A stretch of 64,000 nucleotides of DNA from Bradyrhizobium tropiciagri. Its GTDB lineage: Bacteria > Pseudomonadota > Alphaproteobacteria > Rhizobiales > Xanthobacteraceae. The stretch's first letter is position 1, and each line of letters begins with the position of its first letter. Location: assembly GCF_018130545.1 (NCBI RefSeq), contig NZ_JAFCKF010000001.1:682001-746000 (forward strand). The letters are read 5' to 3'. The notes beneath the pieces were generated by a model, which saw nothing but the letters and a program-made list of their open reading frames with translations, was not told where the DNA came from and did not search any database. Below are positions 1 through 9,021 of this stretch, piece by piece. A program made the position numbers and the translations under genes.

Positions 1-2
1 TG

Positions 3-764
3 GATCATCCCGCGCTACCGAAAACCGATCTCTCCTCGCTCGAGCTGCTGCTTTACGGCGCCTCCGCGATGTCGCCGAGCCGGCTGGTCGAGGGTATCGA
101 GCGGATCGGCCCGGTGTTCTCGCAGCTTTACGGTCAGACCGAATGCTACCCGATCTCGGTGCTGCGCAAGGCCGACCACGATCCGAAGACGCCGGAGCTG
201 TTCGCGTCCTGCGGCTTCCCGATCACGGCCTGCCAGGTCAAGATCCTCGATCACGACGACCAGGAGGTCGCACCCGGCGAGGCTGGCGAGATCTGCGTCC
301 GCGCCAGCCATGTGATGGCCGAATACTGGAAGCGGCCCGACATCACGGCGGAGACGCTGAAGAATGGCTGGCTGCACACCGGCGACATCGCGCGCATGGA
401 CGAGCGCGGCTACATGTTCATCCTCGACCGCAAGAAGGACATGATCGTCTCCGGCGGCTTCAACATCTTCCCGCGCGAGGTCGAAGACGTGCTGTCGCAG
501 CACGCCGATGTGGCGATGGTTGCCGTGGTCGGCGTGCCCGACGACAAATGGGGCGAGGCCGTCACGGCCGTCGTGGTGGCGCGCGAGGGCGCGGTGCCCA
601 ACGCCGACGAGCTGATCGGCCTGGTGAAGGCCAAGAAGGGATCGGCACACGCGCCGAAACAGATCCAGTTCGTCAAGGAGCTGCCGATGACGGGTGTCGG
701 CAAGGTCGACAAGAAGGTGCTGAAGGCGCGCTTCTGGTCCGGCCGTGACCGCATGGTGGGGTGA
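3..764 (+). CDS. AMP-binding acyl-CoA synthetase, C-terminal part (5' end outside window)
   Basis: The reading frame is open from the first bases of the window, so the gene begins upstream; 253 codons are visible. This is the C-terminal half of an ANL-superfamily ligase, which activates a carboxylic acid to acyl-AMP and then acyl-CoA in the cytoplasm. Visible motifs are YGQTE (adenylate-binding loop), TGDIARMDERGYMFILDRK with the hinge Asp/Arg, SGGFNIFPREVEDVL, and a C-terminal GKVDKK carrying the catalytic lysine. Family assignment is firm. The substrate (long-chain, aromatic or other acid) cannot be read from this half, so no symbol is given. A palindromic repeat follows the stop codon. Confidence 0.9.
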   Translation, partial: DHPALPKTDLSSLELLLYGASAMSPSRLVEGIERIGPVFSQLYGQTECYPISVLRKADHDPKTPELFASCGFPITACQVKILDHDDQEVAPGEAGEICVRASHVMAEYWKRPDITAETLKNGWLHTGDIARMDERGYMFILDRKKDMIVSGGFNIFPREVEDVLSQHADVAMVAVVGVPDDKWGEAVTAVVVAREGAVPNADELIGLVKAKKGSAHAPKQIQFVKELPMTGVGKVDKKVLKARFWSGRDRMVG

Positions 765-785
765 GGGCGGCAAGACTTTTAATCC

Positions 786-922
786 CGTCATCCTGAGGTG
801 CGAGCGCTTGCGAGCCTCGAAGGATGCACGGCCCCGATGCTACGGCAGCCTCGGTCTCAGCTCACGGCGACAGCCGGGCCGTCGCCCTTCGAGGCTCGCT
901 CCGCTCGCACCTCAGGGTGACG
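786..922. repeat. Long imperfect inverted repeat (CGTCATCCTGAGG family)
   Basis: The left arm (786-823) begins CGTCATCCTGAGGTGCGAGC. The right arm (886-922) is its imperfect reverse complement, ending in CTCAGGGTGACG. The arms are about 38 bp with a few mismatches. The element fills the gap between the acyl-CoA ligase and the hybrid kinase. The stop codon of the kinase (912-914, minus strand) lies inside the right arm. It resembles the palindromic intergenic elements common in Bradyrhizobium genomes; the family was not identified by search. Confidence 0.8.
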
Positions 923-3038
923 GTGAGAGCGTAGAAGGCGGGGCGAGGCTGCTGTCGCCGGCCGCGGCCGCGTGCTGCCTCGCCCCCTGCCCCAACAATT
1001 GATCGAGCCGCTCGCGCAGCTGATCCTGGTGATAGGGTTTGGCCAGTCGCGGCAGGTCGAGCTGGATGCCGTCGGGCAATTCGGCATAGCCGGTGGCGAG
1101 CAGCACGAGGAGTTGCGGTCGCAGCTTGCGCGCGGCCGCAGCGAGCTCGATGCCGGTCATGCCGGGCATCACGTGATCGGTCATCATCAGGTCGATCTCC
1201 TGATCGCTCCTGAGGATATCGAGCGCCTGCGGTCCGGAATGCACGCCGATCACGCGATGACCGAGGTCCTCCAGCATCTCCATGGTCGACATCGCGATCA
1301 GCGAATCGTCGTCGACCAGCAGGATCACCGCCGAGCGCTTGACCTGCTGCGGCACGGGCGCCGCGCTCGCGATCGCCGGCGCCGTTGTCGCGACCGGCAG
1401 CACCAGCGCAGCGGTGGTGCCCTTGCCGACCGCACTCGACAGCTGCAGCGCGCCGCCGAGCTGCACCGCGAGCCCATGCACCATCGACAGGCCGAGCCCG
1501 GTGCCCTTGCCCACCGGCTTCGACGAGAAGAACGGCTCGATCGCCCGCTTCAGAACGTCCGGCGACATGCCGGTGCCGCTGTCGACCACCGACAATTTCA
1601 GGTATTTGCCCGGCTGCAGCACGGCATCACCTTTGGCCTGCGAGGCTGCAAGGCGGATCTCGATCACGCCGCCATCCGGCATCGCGTCGCGCGCATTGAT
1701 CGCCAGGTTGAGGACCGCAAGCTCGAGCTGGTTGGTATCGACGCAGGCCGGCGGCAGTCCTTCGGGGATGTCGAGCCGCAGCACGATGCGCGGTCCGAGC
1801 GAACGCTCCAGCAGGTTGCTCATGTCGCGCACCAGCGCGCCGAGATCGACCGGCACCGCGCGCAGATCCTGCTGCCGCGCGAACGCCAGCAGTCGCTGTG
1901 TCAGCGAGGCGCCGCGCTCGGCGCCCTGCAGCGCGCCGTCGACCAGCCGGCGCAGCCGCGGATCCTCCGGCATCCGCTTGCGCAGCAGATCGAGATTGCC
2001 CATCACCGCCATCAGGAGATTGTTGAAGTCGTGTGCGACGCCGCCGGTGAGCTGGCCGATCGCCTCCATCTTCTGGGCATGGCGGAGCTGCTCCTGCGCC
2101 CGCTCGCGGGCGGCGACCTCCTTCATCAGGTCGGCGGTGCGCTGCTCGACCCGCTGCTCCAGCGTCGCGGTGAGTTCGGCCAGCGCGGTGCGCTCGGCGG
2201 CGAGCTGCGCCAGCAGCGCCTCGCGCTCGATCTCCGCGGTCTTGCGCGCGGTGATGTCGGAGCAGACCCCGACCAGCGAGCGGATGCTGCCGTCGGGGCG
2301 ACGCACCGCGCGGGCGCGCACATCGACCCAGTGCTGGGAGCCGTCGGGCCAGATGTTGCGATATTCGATCCGGTAGTCCGCGCCGGTGCGCAGCGTCTGC
2401 TCGACGATCTCGTTGCGGCGGGCGCGGTCGTCGGGATGCACCGCATCCAGCAGTTCCTGATAGGTGAAGGGATCGCGGGGATTGCGCCCGAAGAACGTCT
2501 TGCACGTCGGCGACGCCTCGAGCACGAAATCCGGCAGATGAAGCTCGAGCGCGCCGAGATGCCCGGCATCGAGCGCGGTCTGCAACAGGCCTTCGCTCTC
2601 GGTCAGGTCCTCGAGGATCTGACGGGTCTGGTACTGGCGGCGGCGGCCGCGCACCGAGGCGGCGACCAGGCTCACCAGCGTGGTCGGATGGAACGGCCGC
2701 TCGACGAAGGTGACATTGCCGAGCGCACGGCCGAGCCGCGCCGCTTCCGGATTACGCTCGGGAGGCCCGGCCTCGCTCATCAGCACGATTGGGAAATCCG
2801 ACCATGACGGCTGCGCGTTGAGCCAGCGCGTCAGGCCGGCAAGGTCGGCGGTCCGGATCGCCTCATCGGCAATGATGGCAAGGCCCGCGCCGCTTGCGAC
2901 CTGGCGCTCGAGCTCGGCGAGATCAGCGCAGATATTGGCGTAGTAACCGGCTTCCTTGATCAGATGGGCGGTCTTGACGGCGTCCCGCTCGCTCGCGGCG
3001 AGGATGACCGCGCGTTCCGAGGACGGGCCGGGCTTCAT
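912..3038 (-). CDS. Hybrid sensor histidine kinase (REC-like, PAS, HisKA, HATPase_c, REC)
   Basis: 708 aa cytoplasmic hybrid kinase with no membrane segment. Domains in order are: a receiver-like N-terminal domain (about 8-128), a PAS domain with PAC tail (about 150-265), a coiled linker, a HisKA dimerisation domain with phospho-His336 in [11 protein letters not shown], a HATPase_c domain (N box [10 protein letters not shown] near 444, G1 DSGTGM near 486, G2 GKGTGLGLS near 510), and a C-terminal receiver with Asp621 in MMTDHVMPG and Lys667. An upstream in-frame extension is possible, but the ATG at 3038 starts just before the first domain. The last codons and the stop lie in the repeat at 786-922. 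Signal and output are unknown; no response-regulator gene is adjacent. Confidence 0.92.
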   Translation of the reverse strand: MKPGPSSERAVILAASERDAVKTAHLIKEAGYYANICADLAELERQVASGAGLAIIADEAIRTADLAGLTRWLNAQPSWSDFPIVLMSEAGPPERNPEAARLGRALGNVTFVERPFHPTTLVSLVAASVRGRRRQYQTRQILEDLTESEGLLQTALDAGHLGALELHLPDFVLEASPTCKTFFGRNPRDPFTYQELLDAVHPDDRARRNEIVEQTLRTGADYRIEYRNIWPDGSQHWVDVRARAVRRPDGSIRSLVGVCSDITARKTAEIEREALLAQLAAERTALAELTATLEQRVEQRTADLMKEVAARERAQEQLRHAQKMEAIGQLTGGVAHDFNNLLMAVMGNLDLLRKRMPEDPRLRRLVDGALQGAERGASLTQRLLAFARQQDLRAVPVDLGALVRDMSNLLERSLGPRIVLRLDIPEGLPPACVDTNQLELAVLNLAINARDAMPDGGVIEIRLAASQAKGDAVLQPGKYLKLSVVDSGTGMSPDVLKRAIEPFFSSKPVGKGTGLGLSMVHGLAVQLGGALQLSSAVGKGTTAALVLPVATTAPAIASAAPVPQQVKRSAVILLVDDDSLIAMSTMEMLEDLGHRVIGVHSGPQALDILRSDQEIDLMMTDHVMPGMTGIELAAAARKLRPQLLVLLATGYAELPDGIQLDLPRLAKPYHQDQLRERLDQLLGQGARQHAAAAGDSSLAPPSTLSPSP

Positions 3039-3329
3039 CGCGTCCACCCCTGCGGCGGCCGGGCATCGAGACCGGCCGGCACAGCACGAAGCCGCCGGGC
3101 GGCCAATGCCACGATGCCGGCGGCGGGATCGATACGCGTCATGGGGCCCCCTAACCGGAGCGAAACTCGCTGGTGCCGCCAAGCGTTCCCGTGAAGCGAG
3201 GTTATTTTTGCCGCAGGGCCAGTCGCTTGGCCGGCTCCCGCCGCCTGAATCGGTGAAACAACCCCATGCACAGTAGACCCGGCCGGCCAAGCGCCCCCCC
3301 TTTTCGAGGGGAGGTCGGAGAAGCGCAGG

Positions 3330-4103
3330 CTAGCGCCGCTCAATCACCAGGCTCTGGACCGCCCGGCCGAAATAGCCGCTGGCGTCGGCAAGGCGCGACA
3401 TCGCAAGCCCGGCGCCGTCAGGCCCGATCCAGGATTCACCGTCGAGCAGGATCCAGTCGCCGACCGGCTCACGCGAAAGGCTCACGGTGAGATCGGCGTT
3501 GATGAAGGTCCATTGGCTGAAATCGAGCGCCGGCGAGGTGCCGTTGGAGAAATCCGAGGCGACCACCGCGCGCATCGCCTGCGACACGGCGGCGCCCGCG
3601 ATCAGCGGCTGGTTGACGCGGAACCAGATCGCGCCCGGGCCCATCACGCCAAAGCGACCGCGCGCGGCCCGCATCGAGATGCACTTCACGAACGGGCTGT
3701 TGGCGAGATTGCCCGGCTCGACCATGCTGTCGTCCGGCCCCGGCAGATCGACCGGAAGGGCGGCGATGTCCGGCGGCAGCTCGGCCGATTGCAGCTTGAT
3801 CTTGAGCACTGTCGCCGACACCACGAGGACGCCGTCGGCAAGCAGTCGGACGCCGCAGAGCTGGATCTTGCGGCCGTCGCGCAGGATCTCGCTTTGCACC
3901 GTCAGCGGCGCCACCGGCACCGGACGCATCAGGTCGATGGTGACCCGCGCGATCCGCATCGGCACCGGCGTCGGGATCGCTTCGGCCGCCCACACCACCA
4001 GCGCCGCCGGCGCGGAGCCGTGCTGCATCCGCGGGTCCCACGGACCCGCGGCGTCGGGACTGGTGACGACACGGTCGCCGTCAACCCTGAAGATCGGCTC
4101 CAT
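3330..4103 (-). CDS. Acyl-CoA thioesterase family protein (TesB-like double hotdog)
   Basis: 257 aa. The sequence looks like a TesB-type thioesterase-superfamily protein with two hotdog halves (about 15-110 and 130-255). An N-terminal region reads GSAPAALVVWAAEAIPTP and IDLMRPVPVAPL, and a C-terminal half contains SQWTFINADLTVSLSREP, typical of the acyl-CoA thioesterase-like family. Such proteins hydrolyse acyl-CoA; the substrate here is unknown. Its ATG overlaps the stop of the upstream nitronate monooxygenase gene by one base (TGATG), so the two are translationally coupled. A TTG one codon earlier is an alternative start. Function is inferred from family only. Confidence 0.8.
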   Translation of the reverse strand: MEPIFRVDGDRVVTSPDAAGPWDPRMQHGSAPAALVVWAAEAIPTPVPMRIARVTIDLMRPVPVAPLTVQSEILRDGRKIQLCGVRLLADGVLVVSATVLKIKLQSAELPPDIAALPVDLPGPDDSMVEPGNLANSPFVKCISMRAARGRFGVMGPGAIWFRVNQPLIAGAAVSQAMRAVVASDFSNGTSPALDFSQWTFINADLTVSLSREPVGDWILLDGESWIGPDGAGLAMSRLADASGYFGRAVQSLVIERR

Positions 4104-5071
4104 CAAAGCGCCGGATCGACCGCTTCGTCATATTCCTTCTTGAAGCGGCCAATCAGCTCGGCCGCGGGCACCACCTTGGAGATGCTGCCGACGCCCTGGC
4201 CGGAGCCCCAGATTTCCTTCCAGGCCTTCGGCTTGGCGCGCTCGCCCGACGAGTCCGTACCGAAGCTCATCTTCGAGGGATCTGACGTCGGCAGGTTTTC
4301 CGGATCCATGCCGGCCGCGACGATCGACGGCTTCAAATAATTGCCGTGCACGCCGGTGAACAGATTGGAGTAGACGATGTCCTCGGCCGACGAGTTGGTG
4401 ATCATGCTCTTGTAGCCCTCGACCGCATTCGCTTCCTGCGTCGCGATGAAGGCGGAGCCGATATAGGCGAAGTCGGCGCCGATGATGCGCGCGGCGCGGA
4501 TGGCGCGGCCGTTGGCAATTGTGCCCGACAGCGCAATGGGTCCGTCGAACCACTGCCGCGTCTCCGACACGAACGGGAACGGTGACAGCGTGCCGGCATG
4601 GCCGCCGGCGCCGGCCGCGACCAGGATCAGGCCATCGGCGCCCTTCTCGATCGCCTTGTGGGCAAACTTCTGATTGATCACGTCGTGGAAGACGATGCCG
4701 CCCCAGCCATGGACGGCCTGGTTGAGCTCCTCGCGCGCGCCGAGCGAGGAGATGATCATCGGCACCTTGTGTTTCTCGCAAAGCGCCATGTCGTGATCGA
4801 GCCGGTTGTTCGACTTGTGCACGATCTGGTTGACCGCGAACGGCGCCGACGGCCGCTCCGGATGCGCCTTGTCATAGGCGGCGAGCTCTTCCTTGATCCG
4901 GTACAGCCATTCGTCGAGCAGTTCCGGCGGCCGCGCGTTCAGCGACGGGAACGAGCCGACCACGCCGGCCTTGCACTGGGCGATGACGAGGTCGGGCACG
5001 GAGATGATGAACAGCGGTGCCCCGATCACGGGAAGAGACAGGCGGCCCTTGAACAGAGCAGGCATGGACAT
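4103..5071 (-). CDS. Nitronate monooxygenase family flavoprotein
   Basis: 322 aa TIM-barrel FMN enzyme of the nitronate monooxygenase/2-nitropropane dioxygenase family, which oxidises alkyl nitronates such as propionate-3-nitronate. Visible are the N-terminal PVIGAPLFIIS strand, the GADGLILVAAGAGGHAGT motif holding the conserved His of the family, and IIGADFAYIGSAFIATQEA near the phosphate-binding end. The start at 5071 is chosen for GAGGAT about 7 bases upstream; a further in-frame ATG two codons later is possible. It is the first gene of a two-gene operon with the coupled thioesterase. FabK-like enoyl reductases share this fold, but the GGHAG motif favours nitronate monooxygenase. Confidence 0.87.
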   Translation of the reverse strand: MSMPALFKGRLSLPVIGAPLFIISVPDLVIAQCKAGVVGSFPSLNARPPELLDEWLYRIKEELAAYDKAHPERPSAPFAVNQIVHKSNNRLDHDMALCEKHKVPMIISSLGAREELNQAVHGWGGIVFHDVINQKFAHKAIEKGADGLILVAAGAGGHAGTLSPFPFVSETRQWFDGPIALSGTIANGRAIRAARIIGADFAYIGSAFIATQEANAVEGYKSMITNSSAEDIVYSNLFTGVHGNYLKPSIVAAGMDPENLPTSDPSKMSFGTDSSGERAKPKAWKEIWGSGQGVGSISKVVPAAELIGRFKKEYDEAVDPAL

Positions 5072-5248
5072 AGGCGGCGGATCCTCAGGGTTGGTCGATT
5101 GATCTCGAATGCTGGCGATCATACCAACAAGGCAATCTTTCCAGTGTCAAGTATTGCGTTTTGGCGCTGCAATAAGGATGACAAAACCTCATCCTGACAC
5201 CAGCTTTTCCGCGCGCATCTGGCATCCCAGACGCAATTTTCCGTGTGG

Positions 5249-5788
5249 CTACTGGCAGACTGCCCGCGTCACGAAATTTTCCGTCTTGCAGTCGTTCGGG
5301 CCGCGCTTGTGGCCGGGCAGATAGACCAGCGGCGAGCATTTCTCTGACGCGTCGGTGTCGATGCCCTTGCCTTCCTTGAAGCCTTTGCTCTGGCACAGCC
5401 GGTCGGCGCCGGTCTTGCAATCCGGCGCGCCGTTCGAGGCCACCACGCAGACCGCGCGGCCGGTCACCACGGTCGAGGGGCGCGCGATGTTCGTGAGGTC
5501 GTTGAAGGTCTCGCCGGGGCTCTTCAGCGGCGGCAGTGCCGTCTTCGACCTTTCGAACAATTTTCCGATTTCGTTGATCAGCCCGGGATTCTCGCGCTCG
5601 ACCGGCGCGGCCGGCAGCTCGATCTGTTGCGGCTGCTGCTGGACAGGCTGCTGCGCCGGTGACTGGACGCCAAGCGTAGGTGACGCACTCTGCGCCCATC
5701 CCCTATCGATCGCAGGCAGCGCCATCGACAGCGCGAGGCCCGCCATCGCAACGCGCGCCTTGGCGGGATTGAGTCTCGCGAGATTCAC
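5249..5788 (-). CDS. Conserved hypothetical secreted protein
   Basis: 179 aa. An N-terminal hydrophobic segment (about 13-32) following basic residues suggests a signal peptide with cleavage near WAQ-SA. A Gln/Pro-rich linker (about 40-60) follows, then a C-terminal domain (about 100-179) with six cysteines that could form disulfides. No enzymatic motif is recognised. A GTG start at 5788 gives the basic n-region; an ATG at 5746 is an alternative. It is probably periplasmic. It stands alone on the minus strand between the nitronate monooxygenase gene and a DedA-family gene. Confidence 0.72.
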   Translation of the reverse strand: MNLARLNPAKARVAMAGLALSMALPAIDRGWAQSASPTLGVQSPAQQPVQQQPQQIELPAAPVERENPGLINEIGKLFERSKTALPPLKSPGETFNDLTNIARPSTVVTGRAVCVVASNGAPDCKTGADRLCQSKGFKEGKGIDTDASEKCSPLVYLPGHKRGPNDCKTENFVTRAVCQ

Positions 5789-5870
5789 CGGTCGTCGATT
5801 CCATCGGCCATCGCAGCGAGCGTAGTCCGAAGCCGTCCGCAGGCAAAGACGCTGATGACTAGAACTTTGG

Positions 5871-6452
5871 TCAGATCAGCTTGAATGCGACGACAAAGCC
5901 CAGCACCAGCACGATCGCGCCGATCGCGACCCACAGGCCGAGCCGCTTCTCGAGCTCGGCGCGGATGACATCGCCATAGCGGTTGAGCAGCACCGCGACG
6001 AAGAAGAAGCGCCCGCCACGCGCGACGATCGAGCACAGGATGAACAGCCAGATGTTGTAGCCGGCAAAGCCCGAGGTGATCGTCACCAGCTTGTAGGGGA
6101 TCGGCGTCAGTCCCTTCACCAGGATGATGACGGCACCCCACTCGGCGTAGGAGGCGCGGAACGCGTCGACCTTGTCGGTGAGACCGTAGAGATGCATCAG
6201 CCATTGCCCGAGCGAGTCGTAGAGCAGCGCGCCGATCGCGTAGCCGAGCACGCCGCCGGCAACGGACGCGACGGTGCAGACGGCCGCGAACCACCAGGCC
6301 CGCTTCGGCCGCGCCAGCGACATCGGCAGCAGCATGATGTCGGGAGGGATCGGGAAGAAGGAGCTCTCAGCGAACGCGACGGCCGCGAGAATCCACAGTG
6401 CGTAGGGCTTGTCGGCCGCGTCGACGCACCAGTCGTAAATCCGTTTCAACAT
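5871..6452 (-). CDS. DedA/YqaA-family inner-membrane protein
   Basis: 193 aa integral membrane protein of the DedA/VTT (YqaA-like) family, thought to act in lipid or undecaprenyl-phosphate translocation and membrane homeostasis. It has the re-entrant loop signature FAESSFFPIPPDIMLLP near residue 28, then GGVLGYAIGALLYDSLG, and the second half-motif VKGLTPIPYKLVTITSGFAG near 113-132, followed by two C-terminal helices. These features fix the family; the transported lipid is not known from sequence. The neighbouring HisE-like gene lies 63 bases upstream on the same strand. Confidence 0.9.
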   Translation of the reverse strand: MLKRIYDWCVDAADKPYALWILAAVAFAESSFFPIPPDIMLLPMSLARPKRAWWFAAVCTVASVAGGVLGYAIGALLYDSLGQWLMHLYGLTDKVDAFRASYAEWGAVIILVKGLTPIPYKLVTITSGFAGYNIWLFILCSIVARGGRFFFVAVLLNRYGDVIRAELEKRLGLWVAIGAIVLVLGFVVAFKLI

Positions 6453-6515
6453 GGGCGCGATGAACCATCATGGAGCCGATTTGTCCATGCCGGGATTGGG
6501 CCGAATTGGGTTGAT

Positions 6516-6929
6516 TTACGGCTGCCGTTTGCGCAGCCGGTTCTCCAGCGCGACAATTCGACGCCGAACCACCGGCACGGGCGCGGTTTTGGAAAGGCTC
6601 TTGGAGACCTTGACCGGTGACTTCGGCAGCTTCTCCGCGATCCCGAGCAGCCGCTCGCGCCGCTCCATCTCGCGCCAGACATCGTCCGGCTTCACGCCGG
6701 CGGATGCCCAGAGCACCGTGAGATTGTAGAGCAGGTCCGCGCTCTCGCGGACCACGGCATCCGTCTTGCCGCTGATGGCGTCGATCACGACCTCGACCGC
6801 TTCCTCGGCAAGCTTCTTGGCCATCTTGGCCGGCCCACGCTGGAACAGCCGTGCCGTGCGCGACGTCGCCGGATCAAGATCCTTGGCCACGATCACCGCT
6901 TCGTAAAGCCGCTCGATCGAATCACTCAT
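6516..6929 (-). CDS. hisE: Phosphoribosyl-ATP diphosphatase-like (HisE) protein
   Basis: 137 aa with a PRA-PH/MazG-type all-alpha NTP pyrophosphohydrolase domain (about 1-95). The metal-binding acidic pattern is visible in KLAEEAVEVVIDAI and ESADLLYNLTVLW. HisE converts phosphoribosyl-ATP to phosphoribosyl-AMP in histidine synthesis. The protein carries a basic C-terminal tail of about 35 residues not found in minimal HisE, and no his gene is nearby, so it may be a second, divergent paralogue rather than the pathway enzyme. The symbol reflects the family only. Confidence 0.75.
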   Translation of the reverse strand: MSDSIERLYEAVIVAKDLDPATSRTARLFQRGPAKMAKKLAEEAVEVVIDAISGKTDAVVRESADLLYNLTVLWASAGVKPDDVWREMERRERLLGIAEKLPKSPVKVSKSLSKTAPVPVVRRRIVALENRLRKRQP

Positions 6930-6977
6930 CCTTCGAGCCTAATCGAAACGCGTCGCCAGCGTGTTAACGGCACAATT

Positions 6978-7008
6978 GAAAAATCCACCGGCCTTGCAGC
7001 CGGTGGAT
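6978..7008 (-). terminator. Rho-independent terminator of the Gly/Tyr-rich gene
   Basis: Read on the minus strand, ATCCACCGGC, a 6-base loop and GCCGGTGGAT form a perfect 10-bp stem (6983-7008). A run of T follows (A run at 6978-6982 on the plus strand). It lies 38 bases beyond the stop of the minus-strand gene at 7047-7487. Confidence 0.85.
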
Positions 7009-7046
7009 CGATGTTTGTGACAGTTCTGAGAACCGCCGATGCGGCA

Positions 7047-7487
7047 TCAGTACGGCGTATAGGGCAGCGTCGAGCGGCGCCCGTAATAGCCGTGATAACC
7101 ATAATACGGTCCACCGCCGTAATAGACCGGGCCGCCACCGTAATAGGCGGGACCGCCGTAGTAACCGGGGCCACCGTAGTAGCCGTAGGAGTCGTAATAG
7201 TCGCGGCGGTTCTGGGCTGCGGCGATCGCCAGGCCGGTGCCGACGATCCCGGCGAACATGGCCGCAGCGGCCGCGCCACCACCGCCGCCACGATAGTAAC
7301 GACGGCGCGCACTGATGTCGGTCGCACCGCTCGTACCTTGTGACGTCGTCACGGTGGCCGCCTTGCCCGCTGGAGCTGAGCCTGCGAACGCCATCGTCGG
7401 CTCAACGGCCGTCAACGCCACCGCGGCAACCGTTGCCAATGTGGCTGCGCGGCCAATGGACGAAAAAACACCCTTTCGCGCAAACAT
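7047..7487 (-). CDS. Secreted Gly/Tyr-rich low-complexity protein
   Basis: 146 aa. The N-terminal 35 residues form a signal peptide ending near AFAGSA. The middle has a small hydrophobic Gly/Ala segment (GGGGGAAAAAMFAGIVGTG, about 77-95). The last 50 residues are repeated Tyr-Gly units (YGGPGYYGGPAYYGGG and variants). The start at 7487 is supported by AAGGA 8 bases upstream; two earlier in-frame starts have no ribosome site. Similar proteins are annotated as hypothetical in Bradyrhizobium-like bacteria. The tyrosine-rich tail suggests a surface or matrix role, but no function is established. Confidence 0.78.
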   Translation of the reverse strand: MFARKGVFSSIGRAATLATVAAVALTAVEPTMAFAGSAPAGKAATVTTSQGTSGATDISARRRYYRGGGGGAAAAAMFAGIVGTGLAIAAAQNRRDYYDSYGYYGGPGYYGGPAYYGGGPVYYGGGPYYGYHGYYGRRSTLPYTPY

Positions 7488-7759
7488 TGCAGTCATCCTT
7501 TGTGGAAGCCGGCCCGACGGGCCTTGGTTAGCCAACCACCACCTCTAGATTAGGTTCCCCAAACCGAATGCAAGCTGAACAACCCTTAAGTGCAAACAGG
7601 TCAACCCCTGGCAGTCATCGGGCGTTCACCTTGCCCAGGGCAAAATGCCTGCAAATAGCGCCTGAAATTGACGCTTGAACTGCAGCTTTCGTTGGCGCAT
7701 GCGATGTCGTGAAACAGGCGCGCAGCCGGCGCGGCACTTTGTCTCGCCTCCCGGATGGC

Positions 7760-8818
7760 ATGATGCAGGTAAGTCGGACCACCGTTCTCCGCTGGATACT
7801 GGCCGGCACGATCGGCCTTTCGGGCGGCGTGTGGCCGGCCTTGACGCCGCTGCACGCCGGCGATCCGCCGCAGCCGCTCTCGATCCAGTTCACGCTCGAC
7901 CGTCCGCTTGATGCTGTCGCCGCACCTTTCGTGATGGCGTCCACCGGCGGCCTGTTCGGCGCCGAGGGCTTAAGCGTCGGCACCAATGTCGCGACCAGCT
8001 CGGCGGATGCCATCGCGCGCGTCGCCGACGGTGCGAGCGATTTCGCCCTCGTCGACATCAACGCGCTGATCCGCTTTCGCGACAAGCCTGGTGCCGCGCC
8101 CGTCAAGGCGGTGTTCGTGCTGTTCAACCAGGCGCCCTACGCGATCATTGCCCGCAAGAGCCGCGGCATCAACACGCTGACCGACATGGAGGGCAAGAAC
8201 CTCGGCGTCGCCGAGGGCGACCTCTCGATCCGGCTGTGGCCCGCAGTCGCCAGGCAGAACGGCATCAAGCTTGCGAGCGTCAAGCAGAACACGATCAGCG
8301 CCGCGGTACGCGAGCCGATGCTGTCTGCCGGACAGGTCGATGCCGTGACCGGGTTCTCCTATCTCTCCGCGATCAATTTGCGGGATCGCGGCGTGCCCGC
8401 CGACGATCTCGCGGTGCTGCGCTTCGCCGATTATGGCTGCGTGGCTTATGGCTTCGCCGTGATCGTGAGCCCGCGGCTTGCGGCGGCGAAGCCGGACGTG
8501 GTGAAAGGGTTCGTGCGCGCGGTGATCGGCGGCACCAACCTCGCCGTCAAGGATCCTGCCCGCGCCACGGGCGAGGTGGTGAGCCGGATGGACGGCGGCT
8601 CGCGCGACCTGGAGCTCGAGCGCCTGAGCGCCATCATCCGCGACAACATCCTGACCAGCGAAGTGAAGCGCAATGGCCTCGGCGGCATCGAGGTGGAGCG
8701 CTTCGAACGCTCGGTCGACCAACTCGCGGAGGACTTCAAATTCCAGAAGCGGCCACACGCCGCCGACATCTTCGACGACCAATTCCTGCCGCCGATCGAT
8801 GGCCGGCTGGTGAATTGA
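7760..8818 (+). CDS. ABC transporter substrate-binding protein, NMT1/SsuA-like
   Basis: 352 aa periplasmic binding protein of the NMT1/THI5-like family, used for sulfonates, taurine, nitrate or pyrimidine precursors. A signal peptide (about 1-32) is followed by LDRPLDAVAAPFVMASTGGLF near the first binding lobe, then GASDFALVDINALI and GKNLGVAEGDLSIRLWP, both typical of the fold. Two adjacent ATGs (7760, 7763) are possible starts. No permease or ATPase gene accompanies it; the next gene is an unrelated exporter, so this is an orphan binding protein. The ligand is not predictable. Confidence 0.85.
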   Translation: MMQVSRTTVLRWILAGTIGLSGGVWPALTPLHAGDPPQPLSIQFTLDRPLDAVAAPFVMASTGGLFGAEGLSVGTNVATSSADAIARVADGASDFALVDINALIRFRDKPGAAPVKAVFVLFNQAPYAIIARKSRGINTLTDMEGKNLGVAEGDLSIRLWPAVARQNGIKLASVKQNTISAAVREPMLSAGQVDAVTGFSYLSAINLRDRGVPADDLAVLRFADYGCVAYGFAVIVSPRLAAAKPDVVKGFVRAVIGGTNLAVKDPARATGEVVSRMDGGSRDLELERLSAIIRDNILTSEVKRNGLGGIEVERFERSVDQLAEDFKFQKRPHAADIFDDQFLPPIDGRLVN

Positions 8819-8861
8819 GAGCATGCGAATGCATGACTGACGAACGGCACCAAATGTTCAG

Positions 8862-8889
8862 CGTCGTCCTGGCTTTCGCCAGGACGACG
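8862..8889. repeat. Compact perfect hairpin (CGTCGTCC family)
   Basis: CGTCGTCCTGGC, the loop TTTC and GCCAGGACGACG form a perfect 12-bp stem between the binding-protein gene and the glucan exporter. It has the same outer bases as the larger repeats at 42369-42490 and 52265-52386 but a different inner stem. It has no T run, so it is a repeat unit rather than a classical terminator. Confidence 0.8.
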
Positions 8890-9021
8890 GCGTAGGGAGC
8901 CGCTCGCCAGAATCACCGTCACCCGAGCATGACGCGCTGTCACCGCTGGCCCTGCATCACGAACCCTGATTAGATCGCATCCCGCCTGATCGGGCGTCCA
9001 CCGCTTACGAGTCCCGCCGGC

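Noticed and set aside
972-2807. Long plus-strand frame opposite the hybrid kinase
   Set aside because: The opposite strand encodes a complete multi-domain kinase; this frame lacks recognisable motifs.
8862-8889. Hairpin as a Rho-independent terminator of the binding-protein gene
   Set aside because: The stem is perfect, but no U run follows and its sequence matches the dispersed hairpin family.
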